Shown: positions 1-11,970 of the stretch, in pieces | Numbering within the stretch: the first letter of the stretch is position 1 | Layout of the letters: each line of letters starts with the position of its first letter | Assembly: GCA_950295325.1 (NCBI GenBank) | Contig: OX485806.1 | Span: 18,292,001-18,356,000 of the forward strand | Origin: Polytrichum commune | Lineage: Eukaryota > Streptophyta > Polytrichopsida > Polytrichales > Polytrichaceae | Direction of reading: 5' to 3' | DNA length: 64,000 nucleotides | Notes under the pieces: generated by a model | What the model was told of the DNA's origin: nothing | The model's database searches: none | Seen by the model: only the letters and a program-made list of their open reading frames with translations | Program-made: the position numbers and the translations under genes

Positions 1-227
1 CATTGGTGCACTAAATACCAAAAAAAATTGCATGGTTTCCCTTAACCAGTTGATCATGCACCACAATGAGCAACTAGAGATAGAATTTATAACAACTCGA
101 AGTCAGCAGTGGATGTCGCATGTGACTTCAGCGTGTCACTGCCCATGTCACTTTGGATGCAATGTTGCACACAAAAGACGGGTAGTTCAATTACAATTGT
201 CACGCAAGAGGCTGTGATTGTGCTTAC

Positions 228-3200
228 CTGTGTATAGACGTTTGAATAAGCGTTTTCTGTCATGCCGTGGCTGCCCTTCCCATCCCGTGGTGGGGTCCAA
301 GTCCTTGGCATATTTCTTTATATCGCTGCAAAGGACGGCCTTCATAGCCCCAAATGGTTGCCCTTCCGCGTCCAATTCCACGTGTTTCTTCATGCCCGTG
401 CTCCCCCCTCCCTTCCGTGTAGGATGCGGCTTCGAAGTCTCAAAAGTATCATTCTCCTCACCCTCTGAGTCCGACGTGCGTGAGTGGGACGGGTATCCTC
501 GGCTACAAAATGTGCATTTCGTGATTCAGTTCTCCCTGCCTATGTGGAACCTTTGAGAAAGTAAACACGTGACTTGACGTCAATCCGAACATTGGCATGT
601 TTGTGCGGACATCCTGGTTCCATCTACTTGCACAAGGCACTCATACAATGACGACATTGTAGGGTTGCAGATCCTCCTTCCCTAGACCTTTGTGAGCTTA
701 AACACTTGAATTGACGTTAAGTATTCACATTGGCATGTCTGTGCAGACATCCTGGACATCCTGGGTGACACAATGTATGTTGTCGTAGAGTCATGTGCGT
801 CCACATAGACGTGAAGCCACAAACCTAACCAACTACGAATATTTGAAACCAGTGTGAATGACATGAACATACCATAACTAAACCCTCAGAAAACTCCCTC
901 AGAAAACTCCCTCAGTAAACCAAACTCACAAGGTCACTCGGATGGCAGCTCAGTCACCAGGATTTCAACAGCGGCTATTACAACAAAAGGATTACGACAT
1001 GCTCACAAGGATTATTGCAAGGACGCAAGTAAATGGCCTCAGTCACAAGGATAACACACTACACGAAAACGTGAAGGTAACCAACTGAAAACCAAGTAAA
1101 CTCTGTTGGAAGTAAGAGGAAATTGGAAATGGCGATGAGGTTGCGATGGAATCAACAGTAATCAAGTGTGGACAATTAATATCAAGTGGAAATTGTTGGT
1201 ATGTGAAGTGCCATAAAGTCTTGGCACATGGTGCCTTAGCCAACCACTTTGAATGAAATTTATGCAAGATTTTATAATGTTGTAACTAATGTGACTAATG
1301 TGACTAATACCCCGGCTGGGTATTAGTCACATTAGGCACATCATTCGATGATCTTCAAAAATATTATTTTATTGTATATTAAATTGCATGCAAACCATTC
1401 CTATGATAGACATGACACAAACCAACACAATAGCATAAATATTTGCCCATTCTAACTATTTCTCAATTTAAAGTTGATTTAAAAGTAAAATAAGCCAAAA
1501 AATTTATAATAATAAGTCACAAAATCCAATGCCCATAAGAACTTGAAAAATTGAAACTTCTTTGATGTGGCAACTACCCCAAAAATTATCACAAAATTAG
1601 GCCTCGGGGTGTGAGAGTTGTGCAAGATTTTATATTGATGTGACTAATGTGACTAATACCCCGGCTGGGTATTAGTTACATTAGTCACATCATTCCATAA
1701 TCTTCTAAAATCTTATTTTATTGTATATTAAATTGCATGCAAACCGTTCCTATGATAGACATGACACAAACCAACACAATAGCATAAATATTTGACCATT
1801 CTAACCGTTTCTCAATTTCAAGTTTAATTTAAAGTTAAATAAACCAAAAAAATTATAACAATAAGTCCCAAAATCCAATGCCCATAAAAACTTGCAAAAT
1901 TGAAACTTCTTTGATGTGGCAACTACCCCAAAAATTCGACGTGGACCATGTCGCCGAAATCCTAGGTGACGTGGACGGAAATCAATTGAAACCTCTCCAC
2001 CACTGTCCGAAACAGCTAGTCCGAGCCAAGAGGTTTTATTAAGTGAAAACTCTTATGTACTAGTTGATTCAGCGCTATTTTTTCTTCTAGTGACATCAAG
2101 GATTACAACACAAGAATATCGGCTCATGCCCAAGGATTACAACGAGGATTACAACACGGCGCAATCAGCTGAGACTAAAAACCCACAACAAAACTCCCAC
2201 GAAATGCCGGAATTGTGCATGTGCTGGGTCACGTGGCTTCACGATTATGATGCGGAGTTTCAGGCTGCTCTATACTGTGCGCCTAGGGAGCTTGTCTCCC
2301 ACATGGAACCTCTCACCTGTCAACGCAACGTGTGCGGCACAACATCTCCATACGGGCCTATTGCAAAAGCAGACGCCCTCACTAAACCCTCACAATGTGT
2401 CACGTCCGGGTGGATATCAACTCGGACATCCAAATGTCCGAGATGACATCTTCAGTAACAGGGTCGGAGCAGAGGTCGACTCCGATGCGGGAAGATCGAT
2501 GGAGTCTGCGACTTCGAATTATCCTTGCAACCCACAAGTAGAGTGCGGCACAAACCTAAGGAGACCAGGACAGGGTATGAGGTGTGCAAAAGGGTGATAC
2601 ATACCTCCATGATTGCTCCTTCTCCGACGCACCTCCGCTGTGCTCTCCAACCGGGATCGCCTCATCCTCGGAAGAAGTAAATTCGATCACCCTGGTGCGT
2701 TTTGGTGGTGGTGATGCTTGCTTTGGCAAACCCCTGCCTCTCGAACTTTGCGCAATCCTTTTGTCCTCCCTTGCCTTGGACCTTTGCTCTCCTGCCAGAC
2801 GCCTATGTTGGCGCAGTGCGGCAACATCCACCTCCAACTCCGGCGTTGTTGTTGGGGACGTCGCCTTACGCTTCCCCGCCCGATCCCTAGGCCTCACCAT
2901 CTTCGGAGGCGGCTGCAAACACCCGAGCGTCGAAGCAGACACCAGGACAGAGGGTGTATTGAGTGCGAGGGCGGCTGTGCCTATGGCCATTCGTGGCCCT
3001 ATAGCCACATAGGGACCCTATGGCTGCTTGAAACCTATAGCCGAGGACAAACACGTGGAGGTCCGGCTGCACAGGCTGCATGGCCGAGCAGCCTCGGCAG
3101 TGCGGAGGCGACCAAATTTTGAATCCGGAGAGACAAAATTCGGCAGCCTGCGTGGGGCAACATCTGAATCAATCGAATTGCAATGGAAGACTCACCTCAT

Positions 3201-3582
3201 TTGCAGTTGGGTTGTTCTTGTTGGTTGCATTAGTAGACAGAGGCGAGTCATTTTCAATCCCCAGCAGGTGCAACAAGCGGGAGCTGCGGCGGCAGTGAGG
3301 TCCCTGGGTTTTAACAACTGTACTCTGTTTAGTGGAAGGCATCGTCTCCCCGCATTGCAATACAAAATTTGAGAGCACTGCAGCGGCCTCGGAGTCATCC
3401 ACATCCACCTTGCGCGGTTGTTTTGATGTCTCTGCAAAATGGACAACCCTAGCCCGCATTCGTGTTGCACGTGACACTGCCATGCTGGTAAGTGTTGCGC
3501 TTGCAATGTGCGCACGAAGGTTGACGACAAGCTTTAGGGTTTGGAGAATAGCGGCAACCCTTTCCCAACTCTTCTGGGACAT
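228..3582 (-). CDS. Second CACTA gene (TnpA-like, divergent from transposase), partial
   Basis: Three exons on the minus strand join in phase: 3582-3196 (ATG at 3582; donor GAG|GTGAGT), 2912-2605 (acceptor TTTGCAG; donor AG|GTATGT, phase 2) and 502-228 (acceptor TTTTGTAG; donor ACAG|GTAAGC, phase 1). The last donor implies more exons to the left, probably beyond the window. The protein is basic and low in complexity, with a Lys/Arg-rich middle (MVRPRDRAGKRK) and acidic Ser/Glu patches. The final exon has a compact motif with DPTTGWEGQPRHD and KRLFKRLY, resembling the conserved segment of plant TnpA-like (transposase_24) accessory proteins. Its likely role is subterminal DNA binding, by analogy only. 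The 2.1 kb intron 503-2604 hosts a nested CACTA element. Divergent orientation relative to the transposase is unusual for plant CACTA elements, whose two products usually share one transcript. Confidence 0.55.
1057..2092. mobile_element. Nested non-autonomous CACTA element with ACA target duplication
   Basis: The left end CACTACACGAAAAC (1057-1070) pairs with the right end, which reads inward CACTAGAAGAAAAA (2092-2079), matching at 11 of 14 positions. The bases immediately outside are ACA on both sides (1054-1056 and 2093-2095), the 3 bp target-site duplication expected for CACTA. The 1036 bp interior has no credible gene and mostly consists of two tandem 320 bp units, each carrying a strong hairpin. 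The element lies in an intron of the minus-strand gene of the larger CACTA, so it inserted after that element. Confidence 0.8.
1263..1936. repeat. Two tandem hairpin-bearing ~320 bp repeats
   Basis: Copy 1 (1263-1587) and copy 2 (1621-1936) are near-identical over most of their length, from TGCAAGATTTTAT to CAACTACCCCAAAAATT. Each begins with an inverted repeat built on TGACTAATACCCC and its complement. The arms are about 22 bp in copy 1 (1291-1339) and about 26 bp and nearly perfect in copy 2 (1638-1691). No coding potential is seen. Confidence 0.85.
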
Positions 3583-4295
3583 TGACTATGATGTTTACTC
3601 TGTGGGACACGTGGGTAATGGTAATTCACATCCCTTTTTACTTCCGTGTCTGAACCCACTGTTTGCGTAGATGTCATTTCTGACATCCAATGTGTCATGT
3701 GCATATCATGCGCAGTGTCTTCGTATGGGAATGGAAGTGGCGTACCTGGAACGTGCTACCCAATCCGCCAGCTGTGCCACCCACATGCCAAGTGTAGATG
3801 TGCAAATTTCATTCAATGCACATTACCATGCAACACACTTCCAAATTCGCTATTCACCTCGAACGTTTGTAGAGTGTGCCGCAGATTGGGGAATGGTGAT
3901 GTGCAACATCCATGATTGCCCCATACATGTGCATTTATTGAATGCTCTATTGTGTTAGTGTGGGCATCTTCGTTTGCGTGTCCAAGAAGATGACACCTTG
4001 GACAGAATCACGTCCAAAACGACACATATGTGGACATCCATGAGGACATGTAGGGAATTGCCGCTCATGTTTTTGTTGCAATTTGAAAGAGGTACAGTGG
4101 TCCCTGGAAGATTTTGGTTGCAGTTGACAAGGGTGACAACATGTGTAGGCCGAGGCTATTTTACGACTCATGCATTAATGGAACATGATGTGAAAAAGAA
4201 TTCCGCGATTTGTTGCAGCTTTTGAAATGGTGGGCATGTGAGGACCTCTCTGTGGTTGTCTTTGCGAACAACATCGCCAAGTGACCGATTGGAAC

Positions 4296-7200
4296 ATGAC
4301 GTCAGCTGGACGCCGTGTTGCGACCATCCGTTTCGCGGAAGATGGACGCACACTACGTCACGTGCCTCTCGGGGACATAATTTTGCACACGGAGTTGCGA
4401 GTGGCCACCGAGAAAAATGTGCGTGCATTTAGGTGTCCGTGCAAAGATTGCAAGGGGGGGCGACGGAAAACAATCCAAGTTATACGGCAACACCATGCGG
4501 CGGTGGGTCGTGATCCATTTCTGCAAAAATCTCTACTAGGCGGAGACCCCCTAGAGGGCTACCCACCGTCTGGGTTGTGGGTGGAGGACGTCGCATGTGA
4601 CAACGACGTTGTGGAAGACACTCCACAAAACACAGCACGTCAACATGTTGAAGCTAACACTGTTGTTGGCGGTGAGGAACATGCCGCCCCACTTCTGGAT
4701 GAATTTCACGAGGTTGAACGCCAGGTGCTGGAGGCCTTGGACAGAGGGGACGCATTGCATGAAAAGGCCGATGGTGATGGTCAACCGCATGTGGAAAATA
4801 AGGAAGACGTTGATGATTTGGACGAGTTGGACGGGTTGTACAGGGAGGCCACCACTCCATTGTATCCGGGTTCAAAAATGAGCGTCGTGTCGGCGACAAT
4901 CATTATCATGAACATGTGCTCGGTGTTCCGTGTGAGCAACACATTCACGGATGAGTTGTTCCGTTTTGTGTCAGGAGACTTGCTACCATTGTCCAATAAA
5001 TTGCCCAAATCTCACTACGCAGCTCGGAAGAGCATCCGCCGTCTAGGTTTGCACTACAACAACATCCATGCTTGCCCCAACGGATGCATACTTTATGACG
5101 AAGAATATGCAACATACGATAGATGTCCCAAGTGCACGCAAAGGAGGTAGCTAGATGGCACCAACAATATTCCAGCGAGGGTAGTCCGACACTTCCCACT
5201 GATTCCAAGGTTGAAAAGGATGTGGCGTTCGTCCGAGATAGCACGTCTATTGAGAGGTCACACCAAACATGTCAGCGATGACGGCATCATGCGCTCAGTG
5301 ATCGACAGTCCTGCATGGAAGCACATCAACACGGACGTCGCGTTTGGCAACTTTGGAAGTGACGAGAGAAACATGCGCCTTGCTCTAGCATTGGACGGGG
5401 TGAATCCTTTCAAGTTGAGCAATACCAACTGGTCAACATGGCCGGTGTTGATCTTGATTTACAACTTCGAGCCATGGTTTGTCACCAAAAAGTTTTTCAT
5501 ATCATTGTGCATATTGATTTCCGGAAAGAAATCGCCGTCCGCATCAAATATTGATGTCTTCATACGACCACTATTGAAGGAGCTACAGGAACTTTGGCAT
5601 GGGGTACATGCGCTAGATTTCTCCCAACCACAAGGGAATCGTAGTTTCACCTTGCGTGCTTGCCTTATGTGGACCATTTCTGATTTTCCCGCATATGGCC
5701 TCATTTCTGGTCTCACTTGTAAGGGTTACAAGGGATGCCCTTGTTGTGGACCAGACACAGACGCGAGGATGGCAAAAACGGGAGATGTGCTTCCCAATAG
5801 GAGCATCAGGGGTTCAAAAATTGTGTACGGCGGCATTCGACGTTACCTACCCCGAAACCACCCGTATCGCCGCAATAGAAGGTTCAATGGCTTGCAAGAG
5901 CACCGTGCTAGGCCAAGATTGTTGACGGGACAAGATATCATTCGGTATGCAGCGTGGCGCGAATCATACCTGCAGTTGGGAGGTAGAGAGAATGGACCCA
6001 ACGATCCTGTGCATGTCACAGGTGTGAAACGGCTGAGTGCTCTGTACGAGCTCCCATATTGGCAGGTGAGGCCTGTCTCTCCAACTCATGTTTGGCGTGC
6101 ATGTGCAGTTAGGACGTTGTTGTGGACATAGTGCCGACGTGGTACGTCATTGCGGATGCATCTAACATCTAGTCGGACGTACAAGCTGGTGTCCAATGTA
6201 GTTGTCACAGAGAAATACATTGCCACTTTGACGATTTTATGATATCTTTGACTAAAGATAGTCATGTCTCTTATGCAGCATCTGTTAGATCGTCACATCC
6301 TGGACGTTATGCATTGTGAGAAGAACTTGTGCGAGAATTTGTTGCGGACTCTCTTGGGCATGAATGATAGTCCCGGAAGCAGGGTCGATGCGGAGGACCT
6401 AGGCATCCGTGAGGAGATATGGTTGCAACCTCCACGGCGAGAACAAGATGTTTACTACATGCCACATGCACCTTATGTATTCCGGGCAAATGAATGCACG
6501 GAATTTGTTGGAATTGTTTCGAACATTCGAACACCCACAAACTACGTGGGTGGCATTCACAAACGCCTCGTGGATGGGAAATTGCAGTACATGAAAACAC
6601 ACGATTACCACGTTCTTATGCAACAGGCAAACAACAATCGCTTCTTGTGCAAAAGCAATTTGCCATTTTGTAACCACGTGACATAGCTGTGAATGTTGCT
6701 AACGCGATGTCTTCTAGAATGGGATTCCAAACATGGTTGACGCGACTTCGTCTGTGTGGATGTGTTATGGAGCATGTTGTGTCAGTGTGGCATGCGAATT
6801 CTGTTTTGCCTCAGTGTGGGTGATGTCTGCTTTGAGATGATGCTTTCTCAATCTGACATTGAATCTGACATGAGTTGCAGATTCTCCCCGTGGCTATCCG
6901 GAACGTTCTGGATGAGAGTGTGCGCATGGCTATTATCAAAATGAACAGAGTTTTCCAAAGACTATGTGCGAAAGAGGTGAATGAAGGGGACGCAGAGGGC
7001 ATGATGTTGGATGTGGTGATGGCAACATGTGTGTTGGAGAAGGAGTTTCCCCCGACATTTTTGAACGTCATGACACATCTACCTGTGCATTTGGTGGAGC
7101 AAATGTTCAGGTGCGGTCCAGTGCACTGCCGATGGATGTATCCCATAGAACGATACATGAAAACATTGAAGGACTACGTGAGAACATATGCACATCCAGA

Positions 7201-8585
7201 GGGCAGCATAGCGGAAGGCTACCAAATGGATGACACACTTGGTTTTTGCACGGAGTACATGCATCAGTATAGAGGATCAACACATCGTGTGTGGGACGTG
7301 GAAGAAGACGCGACCATGAATGATGAGATTCTCCGTTGCAACTCACAACGGAAGCGGAAGATGTCCGATGAATTCCGCGACTATGCGCACGCTTTTGTGT
7401 TGGATAATGCGTTGTCATTAGAGGGTCGGAGACAATGAGTGCAAATCAAAGTCCCTCACTTTTATCCCGATAGCTCCATATTTTCTCCGGAAGCCGTGTT
7501 CATCCTTCCACATGTCCTTCATCTGCTGTCCTGGAGTGCCACTGTTATGCATAATGTCTACTGGGACATGCAACCACACATGAGGGATTGTTGAATGAGG
7601 TGTCCCGGATGACGTCCTTCATGGCAGAGGCCAGTCACATGCCATGTTGGACATGACGTCAATTGTGTTTTTGCAATCGTTATTATTGCTTTTAAGGTCC
7701 ATGCAACATCGTTTAATGATTTGCCAATGGATGTTGCATAGGGAGTACATGGCGGCAAGAGCTCAACGATGGGAAGAGAGGGAGGCTTTTCGAAGACTCT
7801 TTCGCCGTCGGCATCCCTCCGTGGCTGTGCGATATCCGGCAGAACTCCACGACCTGCCACGTTTTGCATCATGGTTAACCTTGCAAGTAAGTAGGCAACG
7901 GCAAGCGGGCGAAGACGTGGATGTTGATGTTCAACAATATGCACAACCTCCCGAGCGATATGCTATCTCACACCGAAAAATGTACGCTTTTGGCATGCAC
8001 TTTCGTGTTCGTAGTGCTGAAGGTGGCCGCGTCACGCGTGATTCGTGTGTGGTGGCATCTTTCACGCGACAAATACCATGGGGTTTGCGAAATGGGCGAC
8101 CTATAGAGACAACCGAGGACTATGTGGGGTACATCGAAGAGATTCTGGAGCTGGACTACCGAAATCATTGCACGACCGTGTTAGTGTGCGATTGGGTTCG
8201 TCCAAGCCAGGATCCTCGTCATCCAAACATTGAAAGGGACCGGTATGGTTTCACTATGGCAAACTTCAACCGCATGGATGGCACGGTGCATTCAAACTCT
8301 TTTGCATTTCCTTTGCACTGTCAACAAGTTTTCCTCTCCAATGATCCAACAAGGCCGGGTTGGAAGATTGTATGTCGAACGGAAGTCAAGGGTAGACGCG
8401 GGCAACTACAAATCAACCAATGCATGCCAAACATAATTGACGTGGGCCACGATGGTGACTTCTTGGGTTTACAACCACGGGTGGAAGATGTAGAGCCAAT
8501 CAGAGAGCCCGCCGATGACGACGGTGTGTACATTCCAGTAGGACTAGATGATCGCGGCCAAGAAGACCACGAAGACACACAGTAA
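4296..8585 (+). CDS. TNP2-type CACTA transposase, spliced, with one in-frame stop
   Basis: Domains appear in canonical order. An N-terminal transposase-associated zinc-finger-like segment (RCPCKDCKGG) is followed by the TNP2 core (YDRCPKC, FPLIPRLKRM, KGYKGCPCC, LDVMHCEKN), DUF4218 (LPVAIRNVLDE, WMYPIERYM) and DUF4216 (YAFGMHFRV, VLVCDWVRP). Exon 1 (4296-6065) ends at CAG|GTGAGG. Exon 2 is 6279-6626 and ends at CAACAG|GCAAAC, a GC donor. Exon 3 starts at 6881 and runs to about 7438. A last exon from about 7740 to the TAA at 8585 carries DUF4216, but its start could not be fixed. The ATG at 4296 is the first in frame; upstream exons cannot be excluded. A TAG at 5148-5150 interrupts exon 1 in frame, and homology continues on both sides, so it looks like a nonsense mutation. 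The gene mobilises CACTA ends. Confidence 0.8.
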
Positions 8586-9589
8586 CATGACCTTCTCCCA
8601 AAGCACATGCACCAACGTCACAACGCATATGGCATGCAATACAACCAAGAGTCTCACAACACACGGCATGCAGGGTCGGAGCGGAGTGTCAAAGTTGATG
8701 TCTACACTTGCATTTGCAAAAACGTCCTTTGTGACATGTGCAATAAGAGGACCACAGGGATGTGGAGTGTTCCGGGCATTATTTGTTTTCCAATAGTTAG
8801 ATTTTGATTTCCTCGTTGGGATGCGACCACGACATCGTGGATGAGAGCAACAAAGGTGTCAAGCATGTATATTCCAATTGGAAGGAGCAATAAAGATCCA
8901 TATTTTGCAATGGATGATGTTGTGTTCATGTCTTTGAATTTAAATTACAAGCCTGAAGTTCATCTGTCTTTAAATCTGGAAATAGCTTATGAAAGTTGTT
9001 GCAAGGCAACATGTATTTTGTCTTTTATTGCAGTCCCAACATGTATATTTTATGCTAAAGAAAGAAAGATGACGGATCCCTCAAAATTCTTTACTTTTTT
9101 AGGCATATATGGTAAACATGTCAACGCAATTTTGGAAAATATCCTGCATGGAATTAACCATATTCAAGCAGTCCCAACCCGTTATGTGGAATTTCCCAAA
9201 TTATTTGGGATGGAATTCGGTTTTTATAGCTCCCCGCAAGTAGCTGCCCATTCATGCTTTTTTTTTTTCTTCCCCCGGGCAGCTTTTCGAGTCTGCCCAC
9301 CGCAACCAACGTGACTGTGCATGCAAAGAAAATGACACCCGGTGATGACGTGGCCTTCTTGTTTTCTAAACACGTCAGCGGTGAACGTCAACACGTTTAA
9401 CAGAACATCTAAAAGAATACGCCCATCCTTACTAACATCTCCATGTCGAGGGAAAAGATCTCTCATGTTTCCCGCAACATCCTTCAAAATTTAGACTACT
9501 GCCTGCGTTAACGGCCGAACATAATGACGTCTATGAAAACAAGACGCGTTTCCGTAAAACGACCCCAAAAACGCGGGTTTCTTATAGTG

Positions 9590-10428
9590 AAATGAATCCT
9601 CTACACATGTATTTTTAATAAAAAAACTAAAAAAAAAACTAAAATCAAGTACCTTAGTATTCATTTGTTACATAAGTATAGCAAGGGGGTTAAGTAAGTG
9701 TTGAAACCCTTAACTGACGCATTGGTCATATGTCCTAATATGCTTTGGCCCAATCACTTCCAAGAGTGGATCGTCCAACCATTCTTTTGTTTTGTAGATC
9801 CCACATCGGACTATCATCAAACTGTTGATTTAACTGCACTTTCTATATTTACAATGATCATTTCAAAAGACAAGTTGGTCGAATATGGTTTTCTTTGGTA
9901 AAAAATCTCCATTGCAAAGAACCATAGCAATGGTGGCAACCACAATGTACAATGTGCTTAATATCTTTGTTGATTGCCTTCATTGTGAAATGTGTCATGT
10001 GAGTTATTGTTATGATCTTATCCACAAAGAGCCTTTCTGAAGCTTGAGCAATAAAGAACAATAGTGAATATTGAAGATATCAAATTTTTAGAATTAAGGT
10101 TGCAATACTTAGCTTACTTATAAGAGTCGAGGCACTAATTGAATTTATGGTACTTATACGTATACATAGATGAGGTTTGGGTAAGAAGTGGTCACCGTGA
10201 CCTTGGTGATTGACATAGTTTTATGGCAATAGTGGAAGCACAAGGGCCAATCAATGGACCATAAGACCGTTCTTTCACTTAGTTGGATACCCTAGCCACT
10301 GATTGTTGCACACAAGCATATTTCTCCTCCATCTATGTTAAAAACTCAACTAAATTATCACATTGGACTATAATGGAAACCAATGAGGACTCTCATAACA
10401 TCATCATAATCATCTTAAACTACAACGA
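9590..10428. other. AT-rich gap, no gene seen
   Basis: This sequence between the CACTA right end and the retroelement remnant has only short ORFs without family resemblance, and no convincing repeats. Confidence 0.6.
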
Positions 10429-11970
10429 TTGGACATGTTAAAAATCAAATGTAGCAACACAACTAGACATGCACACCATGGTCTTTACCCACACACAATG
10501 GCCCGGATACTACACCAACTAGAAACCTTTCTAACAAGAATTGTGTGCATACATAGCCAAGCAACCTCGCCCGCAAACTATACGTTACACTCTACAACTA
10601 TAACAAGCCATATGAGAAGTCCACAACCAAAGTATACCAACATCAATCCCCACAAACACCATAAGACCATATAAACTAAACACCTTGGATAGATGGACAA
10701 ACTCTCCGAGACCACCATACCCTCTTAATGTGCCACCCTCGACCCCTCCCCCCTCCCCCCAATTCCATAAGGATTTTGCACCAGACACTCACCCAAATAC
10801 AACCCACTCAAGAGAATATACACAAGAAAGTATATTTATTTTCTCGGACCAAAAAAAGGCATGGAAATCTTGCATGATCTACAATATATAGCCTAATTAA
10901 CAACATGCACTTTGCTGAAAGACTACCCATATTCCAATATATACCATGAAATGTACGCCATATGGCTAGCAACTATCCAACACAAAAAACACCCTCATGA
11001 CATTTACATTTTTACCAACAATCCATATAATATGTACCTCATAAACAACCATATAACACATCCCTCGTATCTCAACACAACCACCCCAGCAAACTCCTCA
11101 TAGCATTGAACTCTCCATTGCATTACATGGTTTTGATATTATATTACAATCTAGAAAGTTGAAGCTCACACAAAAATCCAAAGAAATGAATTAGCAAACT
11201 CACTTGCAAATGAAGGCACCACCAAGGATACCATCACCCCCATACCCTATATACATAAAGCTCACATCATACCATAGAGACTTGCAAAACCACTATCATG
11301 AACCAATCTAATAGGAATAATACAAAGCCTATAATCCTTCATGGAAAAAACCACAACAAACCCACCCTCGAAGAAGCCAAACATATCCAATATTTGGATA
11401 CATGGGTCTCTAACAATCAACTCAACCACAAACTCTCTAACTACTTTCAAAAAACACTACAAATCGTCGATGCACTAATTACACAAATATTAGAAAAATT
11501 ATTTGCCCAATATATGGGTAATCACAAAAAACCTTACGTAGCCCTGAACATACACCGACCTTAAATAATTGCACACCATGCCCTAACAACAATAAAGACA
11601 CATGGCCACACCTATTACTTTCCCTATTTGACAATAAATTCCCTTCATGGCCTTAGAATTGTGCAACATAATGCCGCTACTTATCAAATCAATAAATTGT
11701 TGAAGTCATGCTCTTGCACACTCACCAATGAAGCGGAAACCCCCAAAGACAACACCATTCCATCATGGATCCTAAATTTGCATGCAACACCACACGGTGC
11801 ACATGCCTAGCAAATTTATGACTGTTTATTGATACATCCAGAGTGTTGCAATTGAACAACTTGGACCACTAATATCCACACCTGACCCCACCATTAGCAA
11901 ATTATCGAATTCACTTTCATAGATTAGCTAAAATAAAGGTATACTCCTAAGCATTATTTCCCTCTTGCCC
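10429..11970 (+). pseudogene. Decayed 3' half of a non-LTR retrotransposon (RNase H plus C-terminal region)
   Basis: Broken reading frames on the plus strand keep recognisable RNase H pieces. One is HPHDIYIFTNNPYNMYLINN at about 11010, typical of the segment around a catalytic Asp, but here the Asp of the usual FTDS is Asn. Another is the end-of-domain motif VEAHTKIQRNELANSLANEG near 11160-11215 (family pattern: VRAHTGIxGNExADxLA). Downstream, 11298-11564 and 11628-11810 encode segments such as YAQYMGNHKK, then CTPC and DTWPHL, that resemble the post-RNase H tail of plant and algal non-LTR elements. Many stops and frame changes show it is dead. The plus strand is very poor in G. No 5' endonuclease or reverse transcriptase was identified, and the 3' boundary is approximate. 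Confidence 0.6.

Larger units (their letters stand above)
1..9589 (+). mobile_element. Large CACTA (En/Spm) DNA transposon, left end outside window
   Basis: The region carries a TNP2-type transposase gene on the plus strand and a second gene on the minus strand. It ends at 9585-9589 with TAGTG. Read inward from the right, the terminus is CACTATAAGAAACCCGCG, a classic CACTA terminal inverted repeat. No matching left terminus was found in the window, and the minus-strand gene appears to run off the left edge, so the element probably starts before base 1. The 3 bp after the end are AAA (9590-9592), which would be the target-site duplication if the left end confirms it. An in-frame stop in the transposase suggests that this copy is inactive or mis-spliced. 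Confidence 0.8.
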
